Assembly: GCF_901538355.1 (NCBI RefSeq)
Contig: NZ_LR593887.1
Location: forward strand, 1,960,920 to 2,024,919
Length of the DNA stretch: 64,000 bases
From: Tuwongella immobilis
GTDB taxonomy: Bacteria; Planctomycetota; Planctomycetia; Gemmatales; Gemmataceae
Reading direction: 5' to 3'
Below, one piece after another: positions 33,440 to 42,223 of the stretch. Numbering within the stretch: position 1 is the first letter of the stretch; each line of letters starts with the position of its first letter. The position numbers were made by a program, and so were the translations under genes. The notes beneath the pieces were generated by a model that had not been told where the DNA came from, did no database searches, and saw only the letters and a program-made list of their open reading frames with translations.

Positions 33440-33705
33440 ATACAGGCAGTTCGGCGGTTCATCGCGTTGTCATGGTCAGTTGCACCGTGCTGCGCCGAGC
33501 TTGGCGTCGGGAAGCAGTCGGCATCATGCGGCCAGACGGCCCAGCCCCACTCGTCGCAGCCAACTTCGTCGTGGCACAATCCGCAACCGCGCAGATTGGT
33601 CACCGGCTGCCGCAGCCCCGTCTCGGTGACAGCTTCCACGGCGATCGCGGAGCCGTCCAGCGTGCGGAGCCGGTGGCTCGGGGGCAGCGAGCGTTAGCCG
33701 AAGGA
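33440..33705 (-). pseudogene. HINT-domain remnant 3
   Basis: VTETGLRQPVTNLR (about 33600-33640) is followed after a one-base frame break by CHDEVGCDEWGWAVWPHDAD (about 33530-33590), the closing block of the HINT domain. The DNA from ~33640 to 33705 also matches the other copies (the HRLRTLDG block). The domain start is missing. The array spacing places it upstream of the 298-residue immunity-type gene. Confidence 0.65.
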
Positions 33706-33856
33706 TTTCTGTGGTGCGGCATCAACACGGCAAATCTCAGTGAGCGAACAAACCGTGCGCGCTGCCGGGGGGCGATCGCTCGATGCCGATCATGGAAGCC
33801 CGGAGGCAAACCTCGCTCCAACTCATGAAATTCCGTGATGGCACCGATTGCGGCAC

Positions 33857-34228
33857 TTATTGATCACGTTTGGCCCATGAAAAACTTGACGCGCCGATTA
33901 AGCACAAGAACCCATCGTCATAATCTTCTGGATGAAAGAAAAAAAGCGTCGTTCCCATCTCGACGCGAAATCGAGGATTCACTTCTTTTGCGAGTGCGCC
34001 CTCCAGAATGCCAGCGACCTGTTTCGAAGTGTCAGACGTCCAAGAGTATGGCAACGAAACAAAAAATGGATCTTCAAATCTGACGATTATATCTGACGTC
34101 TGCGACAGGGTTACTGTGATCCCAAGTGTCAGCGTAGAATCGATATAACTCTCAATGCGAAAGTCAGCCCAGAGACACTGGCGGAGCAGATGATCAAGTT
34201 CAGCGATTCTTCCCTTGAAGTCCATCAT
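33857..34228 (-). CDS. immunity-type protein 4
   Basis: 123 residues from ATG 34228 with GGAG eight bases upstream. It begins with a helix (MMDFKGRIAELDHLLRQCLW) followed by beta strands (SYIDSTLTLGITVTLS, DIIVRFEDPFFVSLPY) and ends with FHPEDYDDGFLCLIGAS. The pattern is a small cytosolic alpha/beta protein and the sequence is unlike its neighbours. It lies downstream of broken toxin-like DNA at 34229-34602. The immunity role is inferred from the repeated arrangement. Confidence 0.5.
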   Translation of the reverse strand: MMDFKGRIAELDHLLRQCLWADFRIESYIDSTLTLGITVTLSQTSDIIVRFEDPFFVSLPYSWTSDTSKQVAGILEGALAKEVNPRFRVEMGTTLFFFHPEDYDDGFLCLIGASSFSWAKRDQ

Positions 34229-34602
34229 GTTGTTTGCTCCAAACTCAGGATTGGATGTTCGCAGCGGCGATGTGAACCATTTCTTCGCTTCGAGGGATGA
34301 TGTCAGCGATTGTTGTGATCGAAGTACTCTCGCCCCGTCCTCTGTTTCGTCGCCGGATCGATTGCAAGCGATGCCCTTTGATATGAGAGTTGAACCCGAT
34401 TTTTTCCGAAGGATGCGGCATCCGCTGAATGCCTCCTGGAACTCCCCAGATCGTAGCTTTCACCGCGATACCTACTGATCCGAATCGACCTCGATTCTCT
34501 CATCCAAGAATCAGACTCCACTCCCACAATTTGCAGTCACGAGACGCCGACCCGTGATTTCTTGTCATCCATCTGAAGTTTACCCGCTGAGCCAGCCATC
34601 CG
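34229..34602 (-). other. broken toxin-region DNA before immunity-type protein 4
   Basis: Two overlapping minus-strand frames (34245-34463 and 34303-34527) contain protein-like pieces, among them FGKNRVQLSYQRASLAID and ADIIPRSEEMVHIAAANIQ. They do not join into one product. This is probably the degraded C-terminal toxin of the cassette; the family is not recognised. Confidence 0.35.
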
Positions 34603-35136
34603 TCAAACCTGGGGGAATCCGAGTATCCGTCTTGCCGTTTGGCTGAACTGGTCGTCTTGGAGGAGATTCTGGAACAACCGAATTCGGTGAAGCGTTCTGG
34701 GACTCCGTTCGATGGCAGCGAACGCATTCGCTCTAAGATTTGGATCTGCTTGGGAATCAAGCACGATCTTCTCAATGACCTCGTCCACCTCAGGAACCGC
34801 CATGTAGGAAGCCGCAGCAATCGCGGCGTAATTCTTCACATTGTCGTCATCGTCGTTGCTCCGAAGAACTTTGGTGAGCACCCTGCCGATCTGGATTTGC
34901 TCGGCGTCGGTCGCGATTCGCCGAACATAGAGCACGTTGAACACCTCGATTCGCGCGAGATCGTATTCATTCGGATCACCTGCTACTTCGAGCAAGAATG
35001 ATAGAACTGCGGAGTCGGCCGAGTGATTCTCCAACTCCGCAATCATCCGAACTTTCTGGGAATCGCGATCCGGATCTTGCAAAGACGCCGTTTCCTCGGC
35101 CCGGTACGCAGCAATGAGCGTGGTGATCTGGTTCAC
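34603..35136 (-). CDS. immunity-type protein 5, HEAT-like helical repeats
   Basis: 177 residues from GTG 35136 (AGCGAG upstream). All-helical repeats: VRMIAELENHSADSAVLSFL, EVAGDPNEYDLARIEVFNVL, then NYAAIAAASYMAVPEVDE and a last helix pair. HEAT-like immunity proteins bind and block toxins. The same frame is open upstream into the HINT domain, so the array seems to have deleted the toxin and placed the HINT end only ~25 codons before this start. A single 400-residue fusion cannot be excluded. Confidence 0.5.
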   Translation of the reverse strand: MNQITTLIAAYRAEETASLQDPDRDSQKVRMIAELENHSADSAVLSFLLEVAGDPNEYDLARIEVFNVLYVRRIATDAEQIQIGRVLTKVLRSNDDDDNVKNYAAIAAASYMAVPEVDEVIEKIVLDSQADPNLRANAFAAIERSPRTLHRIRLFQNLLQDDQFSQTARRILGFPQV

Positions 35137-35825
35137 TATGGATCTCGCTTCTGGTGAAGTGAGTGGCAATCTGAGACGCTGCTTCGCCGACTCCGTCGCG
35201 GCACAATCCGCGACGCGCAGAGTATACACCGGCTGCCATTTGCCCGTCTCGGCGAGCGGTTCCTCGGCGATCGCGGAGCCGTCCTGCTTGCGGAGGCGGT
35301 GGCCCGGCGTCAGCGAGCGGGCTTCGATCCAGCCGAGGGATTCCTCGAAGAAGGGATGCTCGCCCGTGGTGCCGATCGTCACTCCGCCCGTGAGCGTCAG
35401 CCGCAGGATCTCTGCGGTGCGGACGAAGACTTCTTCGACGACTTTACCACTCGCTGGCGATTCTGGCGAGTGCTCATCGCGGCTGAGAACCATCTCACCG
35501 ACACCAATTTCCTCGATCGGCTTGCTGGTGCCGTCCGCCATTCGCAACGGCGTGCCTGCCGCGAAGCAGGAACGGCCAGCCGAGAGCATCGTAAACAAGC
35601 CTTGAACGGTACTCATGGAGCCGGCGAGGAATTCACCATTGGCGAATTGTTGAACCGCATCCACTCCAAAGGTCGCACCTCCAAGCAGCATCCCAGTCCG
35701 AACTCCAGCACGACCAAGCTGGCTTCCGATCTGGCAGACCCCGTTCATGGTGATGCCACCAAGCCCCATCCCAATTTCTTCGAGCCGAGGAAATATGGCT
35801 GCCAATCGCGATGTGAAGATCGAAT
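35137..35825 (-). pseudogene. HINT-domain remnant 2, best preserved copy
   Basis: One minus-strand frame carries a nearly complete pretoxin HINT domain. A short hydrophobic lead (LLGGATFGVDAVQQFANGEF) is followed by the splice-type start SCFAAGTPLRMADGTSKPIE, then VVEEVFVRTAEILRLTL, TGEHPFFEESLGW and GKWQPVYTLRVAD. An in-frame stop lies upstream (about 35828), so the carrier N-terminus is gone. The toxin domain is also absent; the immunity-type gene at 34603-35136 follows at once. Such domains release toxins by self-cleavage. Confidence 0.75.
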
Positions 35826-36130
35826 ACTAACCGCCCGATCGCCGACATCCTGCATTCGCTCGATGCGGACGATTTGCCTATTGGAGGAGAGCAGCCGATG
35901 ATCAGGCTGGAGTCCCCAAACTGGCTCAACATTAAGACGGTCGTTTAATCAAAATGGCGATTTGGTTTTCTTGACTCCACAAGGATTGGCGAACCCCATC
36001 GGCATCACGTGGGTATTCCGGCGGAAAAAGGACTCCACGCGCCGAAAGGTCAGGAGCGCATGGAGTCATGTTCGATGCGAGAGAGCACACACTGATCGTT
36101 GCCGATCTGCTCGATCACCCGTGGGGATTG
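35826..36130 (-). other. region without a confident gene
   Basis: Between the HINT remnant and the next immunity-type gene. One minus-strand frame includes PVWGLQPDHRLLSSNRQ and RIERMQDVGDRAVS, which could be a broken piece of a toxin or carrier, but no product can be defended. Confidence 0.3.
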
Positions 36131-36634
36131 TTAGAAGACCAACAATTGAGAATGTGCCGGGAAACCGGTCTCTGCCCCGGCGATCCAACCACATGGGAAA
36201 TATCCACGCCGAAACCAATCGACGACTTCTGTTGCCTGCCGAACTGGTGAAAGATCGGCGTAGGCTAGTTCCATGGATGCACCGCGAAGTAACGCTCGAA
36301 TCCAATGCAGCGCACGGGGCTGAAGCGAGATCGGAATCGCAGGAACGACGGTTGTCTCGAGAATTCGATCGAGATCTTGATTGATTGCTTCGTTATATTG
36401 ATTCCATCGCTGATACTGGTCCTGATACCCCGCAAGAGCATCTCTCAGCAGATTACTGGCTTCAACCGCGCAAAACCAGGAGATGTCAGCGACAGCCCAA
36501 AACTCGGCATCACCCCAATTCCACACTCTCCAGGGCTGCTCATTCATTTCAAGGTGGTCGATCGATTGACCCACACGAGAAAACCAAGGCCAAGTGGAAT
36601 ACTCGTGATGGAGTGATATCCAGATCGTTTCCAT
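36131..36634 (-). CDS. immunity-type protein 6
   Basis: 167 residues from ATG 36634; GGAGG stands nine bases upstream, so the start is secure. Aromatic-rich: METIWISLHHEYSTWPWFSR, EQPWRVWNWGDAEFWAV, then two long helices (ASNLLRDALAGYQDQYQRW) and a late YADLSPVRQATEVVDWF. No enzyme motif or signal peptide. The length and composition are usual for cytosolic immunity proteins. A HINT remnant (36750-36872) stands about 120 bases upstream; no room remains for a toxin. It is the right-hand end of the array. Confidence 0.5.
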   Translation of the reverse strand: METIWISLHHEYSTWPWFSRVGQSIDHLEMNEQPWRVWNWGDAEFWAVADISWFCAVEASNLLRDALAGYQDQYQRWNQYNEAINQDLDRILETTVVPAIPISLQPRALHWIRALLRGASMELAYADLSPVRQATEVVDWFRRGYFPCGWIAGAETGFPAHSQLLVF

Positions 36635-36749
36635 GAGATGTTTCCTCCAGGATGATGCACCTGATTTTGAACAGTGCCAGTCAACTCATCAATTGTATCC
36701 GATGCAAAGAGTGGATCGGGATGATGGATCTCAACGCGGAATCCCCACG

Positions 36750-36872
36750 CATCGCAGCCGACTCCGTCGCGGCACAATCCGCGACTCGCAGATTGGTCAC
36801 CGGCTGCCATTTGCCCGTCTCGGCGAGCGACTCCACGGCGATCGTGGCGGAGGCGGAATCGGGTGGAAATGA
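36750..36872 (-). pseudogene. HINT-domain remnant 1, right end of the array
   Basis: The DNA at 36765-36860 matches the HINT segment at 35185-35290 base for base over long stretches. The minus strand reads LAETGKWQPVT then, after a frame break, CRDGVGCDAWGFRVEIHHPD. Only the C-terminal third of the domain is left. From 36873 to 37006 I see nothing. Confidence 0.6.
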
Positions 36873-37006
36873 ATTGATGGGGTAGTAGTCGTGCGAAATC
36901 GTCTCATGTCGGTCGAGATCGGCCCATGTCGCGCGAAATCAGAATCGAGTGACATGGGGACTGCAAAGCACGATACGCCCGCGAGTGGGCGATACAACCG
37001 ACGCGG

Positions 37007-37615
37007 TTATTCGTGGCGGATGGGTTGGCATTCGCGAAGATGCCGCAGGATCTGTTGCTCGAAGGCGTAGTCTCGGCCTTTGGGAATCCAGCGGGTCGAT
37101 TCGACTTCCGAGGTGACGACTTGATATTGTCGTTCCACCGTGCTGGCTTCGCGGAACACCGCCAAGGAATTGCTTGGGGTGGTCGGCACCAGCACATCTT
37201 CCAGCTCGCGATAGATCACCACTTGCACCAGATAGCCACCGGTGGGGGCGACTTGGATGGTGACTTCGCCGCGGTGCCGCATGCTTTGCAGCGTTGCCAG
37301 CAGCCGCTCGCGGACCGATGGAGAACTGCTCCGCCACGGTTGGGCCAGCCCCGGGGCGACCTTCGGGACGGTGAGAATGCGACCCTCGAACCGATTGGAA
37401 TAGGCGATCTGGAAGTGGTCATCCACCACATCCAAGACGTGTTCCCAGACGGCGGCGTAGGTATTCGGGCCGGGCGAGCCGGGGTAAATCAAGACGGGAT
37501 TTTCCACCGCGGGTCCGTACTCGGAACGGACCATGACCGGATTATCCACCTGCGGACCGCTCATGCAGCCACAGGTAAGGACGCCGATAATCCAGAGCCA
37601 GCGTCGGTTCCGCAT
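37007..37615 (-). CDS. planctomycete lipoprotein of unknown function
   Basis: 202 residues with a lipoprotein signal (MRNRRWLWIIGVLTCGC; lipobox LTCGC). Residues ~55-150 contain VWEHVLDVVDDHFQIAYSNR and LATLQSMRHRGEVTIQVAPT, a mixed alpha/beta domain that is conserved in planctomycetes without a known role. The C-terminal helix includes IPKGRDYAFEQQILRHL. It is transcribed away from the gene at 37847 and marks the start of ordinary chromosomal genes. It is likely anchored in the envelope. Confidence 0.6.
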   Translation of the reverse strand: MRNRRWLWIIGVLTCGCMSGPQVDNPVMVRSEYGPAVENPVLIYPGSPGPNTYAAVWEHVLDVVDDHFQIAYSNRFEGRILTVPKVAPGLAQPWRSSSPSVRERLLATLQSMRHRGEVTIQVAPTGGYLVQVVIYRELEDVLVPTTPSNSLAVFREASTVERQYQVVTSEVESTRWIPKGRDYAFEQQILRHLRECQPIRHE

Positions 37616-37846
37616 GATACTCCGCGCTCCTGAAGGAAACTCCCGGTTCCATTCCGTCGCGGGCTTATGGCCAGTGCCTGAGAAAATGTCAAGTCCGACG
37701 CTAGGCCGACTCGGAGGAATCTGGATCTCTTCGGTGTTTGGGGGTGAGAGTATTCGTCTGAAATGCCGTGGGCGATCGCTTGTCTGACGACGAGAGCCAG
37801 TTTACCATAGAGGCATGCCGAATTTCCCCACCCGATCGGAGCGACC

Positions 37847-39112
37847 ATGACAATGCGTGGACTCGTGGTGATGTTGCTCCTATGTTCCAGTGTGCGTGCG
37901 GATGATCCGCTCCGCTGGCAACGGCTGGGTGGCTCGGTTCCGCAAGCGGAGGTAGTGCTGACCCAGTTGCAACCGGATGGCACCATTCGCACCGCCGCTC
38001 CCGAACCGAAGTCGATTCCAGGAAATGACTTAATCGCGTTGATCCGAGATACCATTCCACAACCGGGCGCGCCAGCGAGCCGCTACTTGCAGTTGCGAAA
38101 TGGCGATCGGTGGCCGGGGCGGGTGCGTTCGTGCAATGATGCGAGTCTAGAGTGGCTGCCCAGTTGGGGCAACGGTTTGGGCACTCCCGGTGGCGATCCG
38201 ATTTTGCCGATTTCCCTGGGGCAAGTCGCGGTCATTTGGATGGATCGGCCGTTGCAGCGGGTGACGCAAAGTGAATCCTGGCAACGGGTTCTGACCCAAC
38301 CGCGGCGGCGAGATGTCGTGCTGCTGGCCAATGGCGATCTTGTGGAAGGGACGTTGGAGGCAATCGATCCCGAACCGCTCGAAGTTCGGCTCCGCACCAG
38401 TGGGGAAGAGGAGCCGATGAAAATCACGAAAATCCCGATGCTGCAAGTGGTTGCGATCGCGCTAAACACGGAATTGACCCGCATTCGCAAGCCATTGACC
38501 AAGACGTTCCAACTGGTGTGTCAGGATGGTGGAATCTGGACTGCCCGACGGATCGAAGGCGATGGGACCGAGTTGCGTGCAGAATTGCTCACAGGTGGCA
38601 AAATCCGCATTCCGTGGGGCGAACTGGTGGCGCTGCGCGTCTTGCAAGGGGATGCCACGTATTGCGAGGACGTTCGGCCCACTCGCGTGGAAGCGACGCC
38701 GTTCCAAGAGTTTGCGGGGCAATGGGTTGCGATGACGCCGAACAGTCCGACACCGCTGGCGTTGCGTCGATCGGATCAACAGACCGATTTTCTCGAACAC
38801 GGATTCCGGGCCTCGGTGGGGGTGACCTTGCGATTTCCGCTGAATCGTCGCAGCAGTCGATTCGAGGCGCGAATTGGGGTGGCGGATGATGGGTTGCCGG
38901 TGCGGAATCGGGCCGATGTTCGCGTAGAAATCCTGGTGGATCAACAGGATCGGACGCCAGAGTCGCTTCGGAATTGCCGCGTGGCCACTGGGGCGGAGTG
39001 GGTGCGGGTGGATACCACCAACGCCCGCGAACTGACCATTCGGGTGCTGCCGGGTCGCAGTGGTTCGACGGGGGCCGAGGTGCATTTCGGCGATGCGCGA
39101 CTGGTCAAATAG
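37847..39112 (+). CDS. secreted protein with NPCBM-like C-terminal domain
   Basis: 421 residues, ATG 37847 with GGAG at 37838-37841. A signal peptide (MRGLVVMLLLCSSVRA) is followed by beta-rich repeats (LQLRNGDRWPGRVRSCND, DVVLLANGDLVEGTLEAID). The last ~130 residues have the NPCBM/NEW2-type pattern (LRFPLNRRSSRFEARIGVAD, VRVEILVDQQ, LPGRSGSTGAEVHFGDARLV), a module that binds carbohydrate or cell wall and is common in planctomycete exported proteins. Its stop lies 8 bases inside the convergent FAD/Fe-S gene. An extracellular binding role is likely. Confidence 0.7.
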   Translation: MTMRGLVVMLLLCSSVRADDPLRWQRLGGSVPQAEVVLTQLQPDGTIRTAAPEPKSIPGNDLIALIRDTIPQPGAPASRYLQLRNGDRWPGRVRSCNDASLEWLPSWGNGLGTPGGDPILPISLGQVAVIWMDRPLQRVTQSESWQRVLTQPRRRDVVLLANGDLVEGTLEAIDPEPLEVRLRTSGEEEPMKITKIPMLQVVAIALNTELTRIRKPLTKTFQLVCQDGGIWTARRIEGDGTELRAELLTGGKIRIPWGELVALRVLQGDATYCEDVRPTRVEATPFQEFAGQWVAMTPNSPTPLALRRSDQQTDFLEHGFRASVGVTLRFPLNRRSSRFEARIGVADDGLPVRNRADVRVEILVDQQDRTPESLRNCRVATGAEWVRVDTTNARELTIRVLPGRSGSTGAEVHFGDARLVK

Positions 39113-42107
39113 CGGCGGCGGATTCATCGATCAGGGCGTCGGCCAACCATTCGATCGGATGTCGGGCCGCACGTTCGCCAAAATCGGCGATTTGGTGCCG
39201 ACACGATGTCCCCGTCGCTGCCACTCCAGCTTCGGGGGCGGCTCGCAATGCGGGGAGCAATTGCAATTCGGCGATTCGGCGGCTGAGGTCGAAGTGATTT
39301 CGCTCGTAGCCGAACATTCCGGCCATGCCACAACAGCCGACATCCAATGTGTGCACCGTTGTTTGGGGGATGAGGCGGAGGAGGTCGCTGCTGCCGGTGG
39401 TCCCGAGCATCGCTTTTTGGTGGCAATGTCCATGCAGCAACAGGGTTTGCGGCGATTCGCGGAGTGGTAATCGGAGCCGACCCGCTTGAATTTCCCGACT
39501 CAGCCAATCATCGGCGAGGAAGACCGATTGCGCCAATCGTGCGGTGGCATCGCCGGGGATGAGTTCCGGCCATTCGTCCAGAAGTGCGACGGTGCAACTG
39601 GGTTCGATGCCGAGAATCGGTGTGCCATCGGCGGTGGCTGCGAGAAGTGTCGGAAGTTGTTGCTGAATTAGGACTTGTGTTTCGGAGAGATAGCCTTTGC
39701 TGAGCATCGCCCGACCGCAACAGCGAAGCGGGGCCAGTTCGACCTGGAGTCCTCCGGCCTCCAAAATTCGCACGAGCGCTTTTGGGATCCGCGATTCGGT
39801 GAAGCTGGTGAAACAATCCGCCAGGAGCATCACCCGCCGCGTCGATGTGGCTGAGGCGGGTGTTGGACCGCCGGAGTGGCGTCGCTTCCACCATCGATGG
39901 AAGTGGTTCCGTTCCAACTCGGGGAATTGTCGGCGGTGATCGAGTCCCGTGATCGGCTCGAACAGCCGACGCAGCCAGGAGTTGCGGAGAATCGCGTTCG
40001 TGATCGGAGCCAGGGCCGCACCCCACCGATGCAATTCGGGAATCGAACGGGCCAGCCGATGCGACCATGGCCGAGGATGCGCTTGATAGTACGCATGCTC
40101 AAATTCTGCTTTTAGTTTGGTCAAATCGACATTACTCGGACATTCGGCTTTGCATGCCTTGCAGGAAAGGCACAAATCCAGCACCTCATGCACCCAACGC
40201 TGTTGTAGTGGCGGAGTTTGCGGCGAATTGGGGCCGTCGCCGACCAGCGCCAACCGCAGGGCATTGGCACGGCCACGGGTGGAATCCACCTCGTCCCGCG
40301 TGGCCCGATAGCTGGGACACATCGCGCCGCCTTGCGTGCGACGGCAGACCCCCGCGCCGTTGCAGACTTCGATTGACCGAAAAAATCCCCCCTGTGACTC
40401 GTACTGAAACCGTGTGGCTGGTTCGACTTGCGACTCGCCGGGAAGCGGTCGCAGATTCGCCTCCATCGGCGGTGCGTTAACAATCTTCCCGGGATTGAAG
40501 CGATTGGCGGGATCGAATGCCTGTTTGATTTCGAGGAACGCTTTGGCGATGGTTGGGCCATACATTTTGGCGTTCCATTCGGACCGCACCAACCCATCGC
40601 CATGTTCGCCGCTCAATGCGCCGCCGAATTCCAGCACCAAGTCGCTGATCGCCGTCATAATCGATCGCATTCGCTGGCGATCATGCGGGTCTTTGAGATT
40701 GAGGACCGGGCGGATATGCAGGCAGCCAACGCTCGCATGACCGTAGAAGGTTCCATCGGTGCCATGCTCGCGGAGGATGGCTCGGAATCGTGTCGCAAAG
40801 GCGGGGAGTTTCTCGGGAGAGACGGCGGTATCTTCGACGAACGTGACCGGTTTGCGATCGCCGGGCATGCCGTAAAGCAATGGCACCGCAGAGGATCGGA
40901 GATTCCAGAGCGGCTCGCGCTCGGCGGCTTCGATGGCGGGAACGACGGCGGTGCAGCCGGGCAGACGCTCCAAAATCCGGGCGAGCTTGCCGATACGCTC
41001 GGGAATCTCGGCGGCATCATCGCTCACCCATTCGACCATCAGCAAGGCAGCGGGGTGGCCATGAATGCTGCTCATCGCACGTTTCAACGAGCGTTGGGTG
41101 CGTGCCAGATCGATCAGCATCGAATCCATCAATTCGACCGCGCTCGGTTGTGCGGCCAAGCAGATTTCGACGGCTTCCAGTGCGGCGGTGAGTGATTCAA
41201 AGTGTGGCACCAACAACCCGCGAAATTTCGGTCGTGGAACCAATTTCAAGTCGGCAGATTCGACCAAGACCAAGGTGCCTTCGCTACCGACCAATAATGG
41301 CACGAGCGAACAGTCCGCACGTTCGGGCACGGAAGGCGGGGTGTGGTTTCGCCATGCGTCGATGCCGGAAGTGCTTTCGGGATCGACATATGCGGCGAGG
41401 TTATATCCGCTGACACGTCGCAGAATATGCGGGAATCGGCGGCGAATCTCATCGGCATGATCCCGAATCAGCCGTTGGATGGTTCGGTAGATCGAGGCAA
41501 TCGGGGAGCTGCCCGCGCGCATGCGTTCCCATTCGCTGGGCGTCATCGCCTCGAAGCGGTGGCGGATTCCGTGCGATAAAATCGTGTCGAGCGCGGTCAC
41601 ATGATCGGCGGTTTTGCCGTAAATCAGGGACCGCGAGCCGGCCGAGTTGTTGCCGATCATGCCGCCGAGCGTGGCCCGACTGGCAGTAGCGACATCCGGC
41701 CCGAACATCAACCCGTGCGGGGCCAGAGATGCGTTGAGGTGGTCCAACACCATGCCGGGTTGGATGCGAATTCGGCGAGAAGATGGATCGAAATCGAGGA
41801 CGCGGTTCAGATATTTCGAGCAATCGACGATGATTCCGGCCCCGATGGATTGTCCGGATAGGCTGGTGCCACCGCCGCGACCGATGAGCGCAACCCCATG
41901 TTCGGCAGCGAGTTGCGTGATCGCCAGCAAATCGTCCCCGTGACGTGGTAGAACCACGCCCAGCGGCATGATTTGGTAATGCGAGGCATCGGTGGCGTAG
42001 AGCGCTCGCGTGGGGGCATCCCAGCGGATTTCAGCGGTGGTATGCCGCTGCAGGGCCGCCGCCAACGGATGCGAATTCGGGTCGGAATGCGTGGCATGGG
42101 GAGTCAT
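39105..42107 (-). CDS. FAD-linked oxidase with Fe-S cluster and CCG domains (YdiJ/GlcD-type fusion)
   Basis: 1000 residues. N-terminal FAD_binding_4 domain (IGRGGGTSLSGQSIG near 70), then the FAD-linked oxidase C-terminal domain (~300-550). Two 4Fe-4S motifs follow: CNGAGVCRRTQGGAMC (~585) and CLSCKACKAECPSN (~645). Two CCG domains (CCGRAMLSKG; VGCCGMAGMFGYE, with CHQKAML between) end the protein. The architecture fits the D-lactate/D-2-hydroxyglutarate dehydrogenase family with fused electron-transfer modules, which oxidises 2-hydroxy acids and feeds the respiratory chain. The substrate cannot be told from sequence. It is divergent from the sugar isomerase at 42224. Confidence 0.85.
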   Translation of the reverse strand: MTPHATHSDPNSHPLAAALQRHTTAEIRWDAPTRALYATDASHYQIMPLGVVLPRHGDDLLAITQLAAEHGVALIGRGGGTSLSGQSIGAGIIVDCSKYLNRVLDFDPSSRRIRIQPGMVLDHLNASLAPHGLMFGPDVATASRATLGGMIGNNSAGSRSLIYGKTADHVTALDTILSHGIRHRFEAMTPSEWERMRAGSSPIASIYRTIQRLIRDHADEIRRRFPHILRRVSGYNLAAYVDPESTSGIDAWRNHTPPSVPERADCSLVPLLVGSEGTLVLVESADLKLVPRPKFRGLLVPHFESLTAALEAVEICLAAQPSAVELMDSMLIDLARTQRSLKRAMSSIHGHPAALLMVEWVSDDAAEIPERIGKLARILERLPGCTAVVPAIEAAEREPLWNLRSSAVPLLYGMPGDRKPVTFVEDTAVSPEKLPAFATRFRAILREHGTDGTFYGHASVGCLHIRPVLNLKDPHDRQRMRSIMTAISDLVLEFGGALSGEHGDGLVRSEWNAKMYGPTIAKAFLEIKQAFDPANRFNPGKIVNAPPMEANLRPLPGESQVEPATRFQYESQGGFFRSIEVCNGAGVCRRTQGGAMCPSYRATRDEVDSTRGRANALRLALVGDGPNSPQTPPLQQRWVHEVLDLCLSCKACKAECPSNVDLTKLKAEFEHAYYQAHPRPWSHRLARSIPELHRWGAALAPITNAILRNSWLRRLFEPITGLDHRRQFPELERNHFHRWWKRRHSGGPTPASATSTRRVMLLADCFTSFTESRIPKALVRILEAGGLQVELAPLRCCGRAMLSKGYLSETQVLIQQQLPTLLAATADGTPILGIEPSCTVALLDEWPELIPGDATARLAQSVFLADDWLSREIQAGRLRLPLRESPQTLLLHGHCHQKAMLGTTGSSDLLRLIPQTTVHTLDVGCCGMAGMFGYERNHFDLSRRIAELQLLPALRAAPEAGVAATGTSCRHQIADFGERAARHPIEWLADALIDESAAAI

Positions 42108-42223
42108 GGTGGTATTCTCGCACTTGGAATGCGAGACCGCAAGCCTGGCCCCTTGTTCAACCGAGGGCGATCGGCGAGAATGACCGGCTACGGAACCACT
42201 CTCCCATTTTCGGAGCTTCTCGC

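Noticed and set aside
35137-35825. Intein instead of HINT toxin-release domain
   Set aside because: No extein protein and no homing endonuclease is present; the context is repeated with immunity-type genes, which fits pretoxin HINT.
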